Shown piece by piece: positions 1 to 5,514 of a stretch of DNA of 8,317 bases. This DNA comes from Vulcanimicrobiota bacterium (lineage in GTDB: Bacteria; Vulcanimicrobiota; Vulcanimicrobiia; Vulcanimicrobiales; Vulcanimicrobiaceae), in assembly GCA_019245995.1 (NCBI GenBank), contig JAFAQW010000256.1:1-8317 (forward strand), written 5' to 3'. The notes under the pieces were generated by a model. That model was not told the origin of the DNA. It worked only from the letters and a program-made list of their open reading frames with translations, and ran no database searches. The position numbers and the translations under genes are program-made. How positions within the stretch are numbered: position 1 is the stretch's first letter; every line of letters starts with the position of its first letter.

Positions 1-343
1 GCGCCGTCTTGATGGCCTCTTCGTTGCCGACGCCGTTCTGCAGCGAGATGACCGGCGCGGCCGGATCGAGTTCCCCGGCGAACGCGCGTAAAGCGCGCAG
101 CGTATCGACGGCCTTCACGAAAAGAAAGAGCATCGCGGAGCCATAGAGGTCCCGGGCGTGACGCGCGACGCTGACGCGGCGCGCGGGCTCGTCGTTGACG
201 CGAAGTCCCTCACGCTCGACCGCGTCTGCCACCTCGCGATTGTCGTCGCGGATCGTTACTTCACACGAATCGGCCAGGCGAAATCCAAAGAGCGTGCCCA
301 TTGCGCCAGCGCCGATGATCCCGATGCGCGGTCGTTCCGGCAC
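1..343 (-). CDS. panE: 2-dehydropantoate 2-reductase (ketopantoate reductase), N-terminal part, truncated by window edge
   Basis: The 114 visible residues form the NADPH-binding Rossmann half of a PanE/ApbA-family protein. This family reduces ketopantoate to pantoate in cytoplasmic pantothenate/CoA synthesis. Seen: an N-terminal GIIGAGAMG dinucleotide-binding loop (residues 8-16), a VKAVDT segment matching the family's conserved Lys region, and SLQNGVGNEEA near the window edge, the typical Asn-containing substrate/cofactor motif. The catalytic Lys of the C-terminal domain lies outside the window. The start is GTG at 343, because the next in-frame ATG falls inside the glycine loop. No clear Shine-Dalgarno precedes it. 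The MCE gene stop is only 11 bp upstream on the same strand, so translation may depend on reinitiation within a shared transcript. The family is confident. Other ketopantoate-reductase-like dehydrogenases share this fold, so the exact substrate is less certain. Confidence 0.85.
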   Translation of the reverse strand, partial: MPERPRIGIIGAGAMGTLFGFRLADSCEVTIRDDNREVADAVEREGLRVNDEPARRVSVARHARDLYGSAMLFLFVKAVDTLRALRAFAGELDPAAPVISLQNGVGNEEAIKTA

Positions 344-354
344 GGTATGGCGCG

Positions 355-1893
355 CTAGAACTGATACTGAAAGCCGAAGGTCGTCCGGCGGGACGCATGC
401 GTAATATCGCGCTGCCCGAAAAAGAGCTGCGTCCCGGGGGCGATGTGCAGGTTCCCGTAGAGATCGATCATCGGATAGTTGAGGCCGTAGATTCGGGTCT
501 CGGCGCCCAGCCCGTGCAGCGGCGCGTACTGTGCCAGAACGCCAAGCTGGGAGTAGAGAACGCCGCCGCCGATGCGAAAGTCGCCGTTGCGTTGTTCGAG
601 CAACGCATTATACGTCGTGTTGGTGCCGATGGCGTTGGCGCCGAAAACCACGCTCGTACGTCCGTGCGGCAAAATCACGGCGTTCAGGTCGCCGAGCGGC
701 CCTTGGCTCGACGTCAAGACGGGGTTCGCCGTCAGGGCATGCTGCGCGGAGAGCCCGCTCAGCCGCAGTTGGATTGCGACGAGGTCGTGCGCCAGCCCGG
801 CAATTTTTCCGTGGAGCCGCTCGCGCAGTTGAGGTGAAACGCCGGGCCCGGAGGTCGGCCCGGGAGCAGGCGACGCTCCGGAATCCACGCCCGGAACGTT
901 GCTCCTGCCGCCCAGCTGGCCTAGCAGCGAGTTCGCCTTCTCCATGACGGCGTCGAGATTTGCAATCGTGTTACGTAATTGCGCCTGGGTTTGCGGATCT
1001 CCCGTTATCGTGCGTAGGTCTCGCGCGAGCGCTGCCATCGTTTGCGTTGTGTCCGCGATGCCTTGTGTCGTCGCGAGCACGTTCGCTTTGAAGCGCGGAT
1101 CCGTCGCGACATCGCGTAGCACCGCCATGGACCGATTGAGGGAGTCCGTCGTCGATTGAAATTGATCGAGCAACACGCCGACCTTGCGTGAGTCGGTGCT
1201 CGCCGCTCCGTTGAGGGTCGCCGACAGCTGTGCAAGGTTCGTGCCGGCGGTTCCGAGGGTGCTCTGCAGTTCTCCGCCCAAACCCAAGAACTGTCCCGAG
1301 ATGCGCTGCAGCGACGCCTTCGTGCTGACGGTCAAGTCATTGGCGTTGTCCAGCGTGGTCTGCAGCGTGGCCAAGAGCTTGGGCGTCTTGGCTTCCAGCA
1401 GCGCCATCACGTCGTCGAACCGCTTGAGCTCCCCTTCGCCTTGCGACAACAAGTCGGCGATGGAGACGCTATTGATGCCGCGCGGCTGTTCGGCGACCGG
1501 TAACACTTCGCGCGGCAGCAGCGGCAGCGGCGGCGGGGCGCTCGGGGGAACGATCACGATCGAGGGAGAGCCGGTGAGCGGCGCCTCGATCAAAAATTTT
1601 GACGCGGCGGGAATGTCGAGGTCTCGGCTCACGGCCACGATGACGTCTACGGTGTTGTCCGGCAGCAACTGAATCGATTCTACCGATCCGATGTCGACGC
1701 CGCTGAAGTACACTTGCGCGCCTGGAGTGACGCCGGCGGCCGAGCGGAAGTGCACGCCGACGCGATAGCCGGTGTGCCGAGTCGCAAAATCGGTGATCAC
1801 GTAAAAGACGCCGAACAGCAGCAGCAGAGCCGTGATCGCAAAGGCCCCCACTTGGGCTTGCCTCGTCATGCGCAGCGTATTGGCGCTCAGCAA
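355..1893 (-). CDS. MCE/MlaD-family lipid-transport protein with long periplasmic helix region and C-terminal outer-membrane barrel-like domain
   Basis: MCE proteins form hexameric lipid-binding rings and work with an MlaE permease and MlaF ATPase to move phospholipids across the envelope. Seen in 512 residues: an N-terminal membrane anchor (about 15-36), one MCE domain (about 42-118, with GVTPGAQVYFSGVDIGSV and LTGSPSIVIV typical of the fold), a Pro-rich turn, a long Leu/Thr/Asn/Gln-rich helical region (about 140-335), a Gly/Pro/Ser linker (about 335-360), and a C-terminal stretch (about 405-512) of short alternating strands rich in Gly, Tyr and Phe that ends in Phe, as outer-membrane beta-barrels do. 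The TTG start at 1893 has GAGG 8 nt upstream. ATG at 1869 lacks such a site but gives the usual MCE N-terminus (MTRQAQVGAF) and is a real alternative. The MCE assignment is firm; the barrel is inferred from sequence pattern. Confidence 0.88.
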   Translation of the reverse strand: MLSANTLRMTRQAQVGAFAITALLLLFGVFYVITDFATRHTGYRVGVHFRSAAGVTPGAQVYFSGVDIGSVESIQLLPDNTVDVIVAVSRDLDIPAASKFLIEAPLTGSPSIVIVPPSAPPPLPLLPREVLPVAEQPRGINSVSIADLLSQGEGELKRFDDVMALLEAKTPKLLATLQTTLDNANDLTVSTKASLQRISGQFLGLGGELQSTLGTAGTNLAQLSATLNGAASTDSRKVGVLLDQFQSTTDSLNRSMAVLRDVATDPRFKANVLATTQGIADTTQTMAALARDLRTITGDPQTQAQLRNTIANLDAVMEKANSLLGQLGGRSNVPGVDSGASPAPGPTSGPGVSPQLRERLHGKIAGLAHDLVAIQLRLSGLSAQHALTANPVLTSSQGPLGDLNAVILPHGRTSVVFGANAIGTNTTYNALLEQRNGDFRIGGGVLYSQLGVLAQYAPLHGLGAETRIYGLNYPMIDLYGNLHIAPGTQLFFGQRDITHASRRTTFGFQYQF

Positions 1894-1995
1894 CTGGAGT
1901 GCCTCGCAAGCGGCCTAGCGCAACGAATCGCCCTTGTTATGAATAAGAGGAGCCCGTTGTCAGCTGCCGTAGTCCTATGCCGGAGGACGGCCATC
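1894..1995. promoter_or_regulatory. Divergent intergenic region between the MCE gene and the STAS-RHH-PP2C run
   Basis: These 102 bp separate two divergent starts and should hold promoters for both directions. On the plus strand there is an AT-richer patch (TTATGAATAAG, about 1937-1947) that could serve as a -10 region, but no convincing -35 hexamer is spaced from it. A strong Shine-Dalgarno, GGAGGA at 1982-1987, lies 8 nt before the STAS ATG. On the minus strand GAGG lies 8 nt before the TTG start of the MCE gene. No operator was identified. Confidence 0.4.
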
Positions 1996-2436
1996 ATGGA
2001 ACGCCAGCGGGTCATTCAGTCGCCGGTCACTCAAAGCACCGGCGTCTTTGCCGTTAGTTTGGAGGGCGAGTTCGACATCGCAGAGCGCGCTCGGGTGCTC
2101 GATGCATTCGCACAGGCTACCACTTGGCCGGTGATCATCGTGGATTTCGAGCGGACGCGCTACGTGGATTCCACGGTGCTGGAGTGTTTGGTCGCGCTGG
2201 GGCGGGCGGCGCAAAAGCGCGGCGCAGACCTCGTAGTAGTAGGACTTCGCCCTGAAATCCGCCGAATTTTCGAGATCTGTGACTTGCAACGGCATTTCGA
2301 GATTCGCGCGACCTCGAGCGACGTTATTGGGACGCTGGGGACCCGCGAAACGGACGTGTACCGCATGTCCTTGGTTGCCGAGCCAAGCCTCGAGATTGGG
2401 AACATCGAAGCCTATAGAACCGAGGTCTCATGGTAA
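1996..2436 (+). CDS. STAS-domain protein, anti-sigma-factor-antagonist type
   Basis: This 146-residue protein resembles the SpoIIAA/RsbV family. Those proteins bind a partner (usually an anti-sigma kinase) when unphosphorylated and release it when a conserved Ser/Thr is phosphorylated; PP2C phosphatases reset them. Seen: a strand with LEGEFDI (residues 22-28), VIIVDFERTRYVDST (46-60) carrying the Asp-Ser-Thr switch site at 58-60, and VVVGLRPEIRRIFEICDL, the usual last strand and helix. The Gly that normally follows the switch site (DSxG) is Val here. About 40 residues follow the STAS core, longer than most family members. ATG 1996 is chosen because GGAGGA sits 8 nt upstream; in-frame TTG 1957 and ATG 1939 are less likely. 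It is the first gene of a plus-strand run and overlaps the RHH gene by 7 bp. No cognate anti-sigma kinase or sigma factor is in the window. Confidence 0.85.
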   Translation: MERQRVIQSPVTQSTGVFAVSLEGEFDIAERARVLDAFAQATTWPVIIVDFERTRYVDSTVLECLVALGRAAQKRGADLVVVGLRPEIRRIFEICDLQRHFEIRATSSDVIGTLGTRETDVYRMSLVAEPSLEIGNIEAYRTEVSW

Positions 2437-2687
2437 AACTTAGACGTATCGAGGGATCCGCGGCCGCCCTCTCGCAACGAATCGGCGATCCGCAAAACGC
2501 GCAGCGCTTTACCGTTAATCTGTCCGCCGACGTGGGAACCGAACTGCGCGAGATCGCGATGGCCAATCGCATCAGCGAAAGTTCCATTGTCGAAATCGCG
2601 CTTCGCCAGTTGTTTCGCCGCGTGAGCGCACCGGCGCTTGGCGCCTTTTTGCGGGAGCGTGGGGCCTGCCTACGCAGGCGGTCGTAA
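2430..2687 (+). CDS. Small ribbon-helix-helix (Arc/MetJ/CopG-like) DNA-binding protein
   Basis: This 85-residue basic protein carries one RHH motif: the strand RFTVNLSADV (residues 26-35), helix 1 TELREIAMANR (37-47), then the turn and helix 2 SESSIVEIALRQLFRR (49-64). In this fold dimers place paired strands in the DNA major groove. The N-terminal 25 residues and the Arg-rich tail (CLRRRS) could add DNA contacts. The start ATG lies inside the STAS stop region (sequence ATGGTAA), a 7-bp overlap that suggests translational coupling and fixed stoichiometry with the STAS protein. The 3' end overlaps or abuts the next coding frame, which is read in the -1 phase relative to this gene. So this could be a separate regulator or the N-terminal part of a frameshifted fusion. 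Codon composition supports coding up to about 2660. The regulated genes are unknown; autoregulation is a reasonable guess. Confidence 0.75.
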   Translation: MVKLRRIEGSAAALSQRIGDPQNAQRFTVNLSADVGTELREIAMANRISESSIVEIALRQLFRRVSAPALGAFLRERGACLRRRS

Positions 2688-2810
2688 ACGACGCCGCCGA
2701 CGCGCTCGGTCGGCTCACCCACCTCCTGCAGGTTATTGATCGGGCCGGTCGCGACCCCAAAAAGCTCGGCGCACTGATCGACGCGCTGAACGCCGCCCCG
2801 GACCTGCAGG
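2640..2810 (+). other. Coding stretch upstream of the first canonical start: rare CTG start or -1 frameshift junction
   Basis: The -1 frame relative to the RHH gene is open from 2519 and has strongly GC-biased third positions from about 2665 onward. It reads DAADALGRLTHLLQVIDRAG and continues straight into a GAF-like domain, yet no ATG, GTG or TTG occurs in it before 2810. Two explanations fit. Either a CTG start at 2666 is used, with GGGAG at 2653-2657 at good spacing, or the ribosome (or a lost base in this copy) shifts from the RHH frame near the T5 run (2646-2650) or G4 run (2661-2664), fusing RHH to the sensor protein. The T5 run is not a canonical slippery heptamer in the RHH frame. Confidence 0.6.
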
Positions 2811-4528
2811 TGCACGGCGTTGGGCTTTTCGAGAGTCCCGAGCTCGGAGGCTCGTTCGTTCTCACTGCGGCGCAGGGCTGCGATGCCGACGCCATGCGGC
2901 GGTGGAGGCGCTGGCCGCTTCTCCGGCTCTTCCCTCGAATGCGGCCCGCGCGCATCGCCGCGCCGGACGATACCGCACGCCGGGCACTTGCGATACCGTT
3001 TCGCCACGGCAGCGCGCGGCGGGTCGTCGTTGCCGAGCTGGGCGCCCTCTCCGCCGGGGATCAGCCACTCTTGTCGGTCCTCGAGCAAATGACCGTGCCG
3101 TCGGGCGAGACCGCGGCTCCGCGCGACGACTTGCCCTCCCTGCCGGTCGAGCCCGTCATCGTGATGCTGGCCGTATGCGGGCCGGTGAGATCCCGGATTC
3201 TCGAGGCAGGGCGCCGCCGGGGATGGCCCGTTCACGCGGTCGGCCGGCTGCCCGACCTGTACGAATTTCTCTCGTCGCAGATGCCCGATATCGTCGTCGT
3301 CGACTCCGATGAAATCGCAGATGCGGCGCATGCACTGCACAGGATACACCACGTGGCGCGCGATCTTCAGGTCGTCGTCATCGGGTCGTCTGAAGGCCTC
3401 CCGTCTGAGGCCGCACCGCTCGTTGACACCTTGATTCCACACGACGCCGGTGAACCGGAAATCTTCGCGGCGCTCAAACGGGCTTCGCGAGAAATACCAA
3501 GGAGCAGAACCGCCAAGCTGGCGCGGTCGCAGCATGCGGCCGTGCAGGACATCGAGCGAATAACCGCGCCGGACCGGCTCGCGCAGTTTGCCGCGCAGCG
3601 CGCCGCTGAGATCATGGGAGGTTGGGCAGGCGTCGTTCTGCTGAGCGAATCCGGCGCCGCGTACAGGGCGGAACAGCCCGCCTTCGGCGGCGCAATCCTT
3701 TCCTCGATCCCATCAGGCTTCCTGAACGACGTGCCGATCTTTTGCGGCACGATAGACGCCGAATTTCTCAGCGAGGTGTTCGATAACGTCCGCCAGCAAC
3801 AGGCGCTGATGGAGCTCGCACCCGTTTCGGGCGCGCTGCTGCCTATCACGCTCGGATCGCACCGCTTGGGTGTAATGCTCGCGGTCTCGCGCGATCGCGG
3901 CGCGTCGGACGAGGCGTTCGTGGCGGCCGAAACCCTCGCCAATGCCGTCGGACATCGTTTCGCCAACTTGACGTCCTCTGCGCGGCAGATCCCGGAGTTC
4001 GAGCGGCGCGGATCGTGGACTCGGTGGTGCCACGATATGCTCGAGATAACCGTGTATTGCTCCGCCGCGTGCACGCTCCCGTGGCGGTATCGCCCCCTGC
4101 CGGAATCGCGCGGACTCTTGACCGTCGGGGTGCCGGACGAACCGGCGACCTTCCGGCGGTTCGAACAGGTTTTGCCGCTAGCGAGCGCGGACGCGACGGC
4201 AACGCTGCGTTCCGCCGTAACGTTCCCGCAGTCGTTCGCAGCGATTGTGGACTCCGACCGGCAGACGATGGCGTACGCCGCCAATCGGTTCGCGGCGCCG
4301 CTCATTCTCGGGCGGCGCGGTCCCGCCGGCATCGTCAGGATCTCCGACGACGTCGTCAGCGGCGCCGCCGCGCTGCAGGACTCTCAGGGGGTTGTCGTCT
4401 GCGACGACTTCTTGCAAGATTGGTTCCGCGAACGCTCCGAGAGCGCGCCCAGGCTGTTAGAGTTGCTGGAACGACGCCAACCGCATGGCTTCGCGTCGTT
4501 CGTTAGGACACGCTCGCCGGTTCGCTGA
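2666..4528 (+). CDS. GAF / receiver-like / GAF / degenerate PP2C (SpoIIE/RsbU-like) signalling protein
   Basis: From the proposed CTG start (620 residues) I see: a first GAF-like domain (about 15-145), a receiver-like domain (about 161-280; DIVVVDSD puts an Asp near 213 at the phosphoacceptor place), a second GAF-like domain (about 298-436), and a C-terminal region (about 450-610) that tracks the SpoIIE/RsbU PP2C fold. The clearest match is the segment AYAANRFAAPLILGRRG, which parallels the family's TYANAGHPPPLLLRRDG core. The metal-binding motifs are changed: GDWYD is replaced by LPWRYR, the GDVSG Asp is gone, and the late TDG Asp-Gly reads CDDF. The receiver also lacks the N-terminal acidic pair and the conserved Lys. 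It therefore looks like a pseudophosphatase/pseudoreceiver scaffold. The first canonical start is GTG 2810, but that would remove part of the first GAF domain. CTG 2666 has GGGAG 8 nt upstream. A likely partner is the STAS protein encoded upstream. Confidence 0.68.
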   Translation: MPTQAVVNDAADALGRLTHLLQVIDRAGRDPKKLGALIDALNAAPDLQVHGVGLFESPELGGSFVLTAAQGCDADAMRRWRRWPLLRLFPRMRPARIAAPDDTARRALAIPFRHGSARRVVVAELGALSAGDQPLLSVLEQMTVPSGETAAPRDDLPSLPVEPVIVMLAVCGPVRSRILEAGRRRGWPVHAVGRLPDLYEFLSSQMPDIVVVDSDEIADAAHALHRIHHVARDLQVVVIGSSEGLPSEAAPLVDTLIPHDAGEPEIFAALKRASREIPRSRTAKLARSQHAAVQDIERITAPDRLAQFAAQRAAEIMGGWAGVVLLSESGAAYRAEQPAFGGAILSSIPSGFLNDVPIFCGTIDAEFLSEVFDNVRQQQALMELAPVSGALLPITLGSHRLGVMLAVSRDRGASDEAFVAAETLANAVGHRFANLTSSARQIPEFERRGSWTRWCHDMLEITVYCSAACTLPWRYRPLPESRGLLTVGVPDEPATFRRFEQVLPLASADATATLRSAVTFPQSFAAIVDSDRQTMAYAANRFAAPLILGRRGPAGIVRISDDVVSGAAALQDSQGVVVCDDFLQDWFRERSESAPRLLELLERRQPHGFASFVRTRSPVR

Positions 4529-5474
4529 GGAGACCCGCGATCGCGTTGTTGACGCGCTCGATGTCGCGCCGGGCATCCTCGATTTGGCGATCAAACCGGC
4601 GTGAAGTGTGGGCGTCGCCGCTGCGACGCGACCGCGCGGCGATGCGCCGAAGCAGGTCGTAACGCTCTTCCAACGCACGCAAGGCCGCCCAAAGCGCCGA
4701 TTCGAGGGTGCGCTCCTGCACCGACAGCATCGAACTCTCGCTGTACGCGTGACCGGTGCGGCAACGAAACCGCAGCACCGCTTGGTCGTCTACCTCCCAC
4801 AGCGTGCCGCTGCAATCAGGACACGTGAAGACCGACGGCACGCCGGCCTCCCGCTCGTCGCGCGCAATCGCCGAGTGTTGCTCCGCGTCAGCCTTGGGTT
4901 TCTTCAGCCATTCGAGGATCGCGGGAACGACGTCCGCAGCGGAATAAACGCCGTCAATCGCGCCGGTCCGAAGCGCGTTGCGCGGCAGATCGGGGAACTG
5001 CGCTTCCTCCGGATCCTGCACGAATGCCACGCCGCCGCTCTCGTGAATAGCCACCAGTCCGGCGACGCCGTCGTCGAGCGTTCCGGAGAGCAAGACGCCG
5101 CAGGCGCGGCTGCCGTACGCGGCGGCGGCACTCCGAAAAAGCACGTCGATGGACGGCCGGTGGTTGTTCTCGGTCGGCCCGCGCACCACGCGCATCTTAC
5201 CGTCCTCGAGGATGAGATGATGGTCCGGCGGTGCGACGATTAGGTTGCCGGCCGTCGCCGGCGCGCCGTCGATGGCGTGGGTGGCGAACAGCACGCCGCT
5301 GCGCGCGAGGATATGGGGCATCGCCGAGATGCTCGACGGGGGAACGTGGGTCACGATGAAAACGGCAGCGGGAAAGTCGCTTGGGAACTCCGCCGCAATC
5401 CGTTGCAGCGGCTCCAAGGCGCCGGCGGAGCCGCCGACGATCACCGCCGCTAAGCCTTTCGCTGTCTCGGGCAC
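4503..5474 (-). CDS. cheB: Stand-alone CheB-type protein-glutamate methylesterase with C-terminal zinc-ribbon-like domain
   Basis: CheB methylesterases remove methyl groups from (or deamidate) receptor glutamines/glutamates. In this 323-residue protein the catalytic triad is intact: Ser16 in GGSAG, His43 in VTHV and Asp135 in GTLDDGVAG. The methylesterase domain covers about 9-190. There is no N-terminal receiver domain, so the usual CheA phosphorylation control is absent. Residues 216-244 carry CPDC...CRTGH (Cys218, Cys221, Cys238, His242), a likely zinc site, followed by a charged helical tail with ESALWAALRALEERYDLLRR. This extension is a known variant among receiver-less CheB proteins. 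The GTG start at 5474 is the only canonical start near the domain edge; starts further upstream would lie antisense inside the neighbouring gene. It is divergent from the CheB-CheR fusion (40 bp apart), and its 3' end overlaps the PP2C-like gene by 26 bp. Receptor substrates are unknown, and none are encoded here. Confidence 0.88.
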   Translation of the reverse strand: MPETAKGLAAVIVGGSAGALEPLQRIAAEFPSDFPAAVFIVTHVPPSSISAMPHILARSGVLFATHAIDGAPATAGNLIVAPPDHHLILEDGKMRVVRGPTENNHRPSIDVLFRSAAAAYGSRACGVLLSGTLDDGVAGLVAIHESGGVAFVQDPEEAQFPDLPRNALRTGAIDGVYSAADVVPAILEWLKKPKADAEQHSAIARDEREAGVPSVFTCPDCSGTLWEVDDQAVLRFRCRTGHAYSESSMLSVQERTLESALWAALRALEERYDLLRRIAARSRRSGDAHTSRRFDRQIEDARRDIERVNNAIAGLLSEPASVS

Positions 5475-5514
5475 TCGGAGGCTTTGTTCCCGATTTACGA
5501 AAGAACGACGCGCA
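5475..5514. promoter_or_regulatory. Short divergent spacer between cheB and the cheB-cheR fusion gene
   Basis: Only 40 bp separates the GTG of cheB (minus) from the ATG of the fusion gene (plus). Promoters for both genes must fit here or reach into the coding sequences, so shared regulation is likely. Neither start has a strong Shine-Dalgarno; AAAGAA at 5500-5505 is a weak candidate for the plus gene. I could not place convincing -35/-10 pairs. Confidence 0.35.

Noticed and set aside
397..947. Plus-strand open frames of 138-146 codons opposite the MCE gene
   Set aside because: They are Arg/Ala-rich shadows of the MCE coding strand with no domain content.
1919..1930. The 12-mer CGCAACGAATCG, present here and again at 2474-2485, as a possible RHH operator
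   Set aside because: One or two 12-base matches are expected by chance in a window this size, and the second copy is explained as codons of the RHH gene.
1714..1995. A 94-codon N-terminal extension of the STAS gene
   Set aside because: It would run antisense through the MCE start, and GGAGGA precedes ATG 1996 at good spacing.
2324..3535. A 403-codon open frame on the minus strand antisense to the RHH and PP2C-like genes
   Set aside because: Its product is Arg/Pro-rich with no recognisable domain, and it runs opposite to genes with clear RHH and GAF content. Long antisense frames are expected in GC-rich DNA.
3367..4332. A 321-codon minus-strand open frame within the PP2C-like gene
   Set aside because: It has Ser/Arg/Ala-rich composition without motifs; the plus-strand protein explains the region.
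5245..5514. A 90-codon N-terminal extension of the CheB-CheR fusion gene
   Set aside because: It lies antisense to the start of the stand-alone cheB, has no domain, and the CheB fold begins right after ATG 5515.
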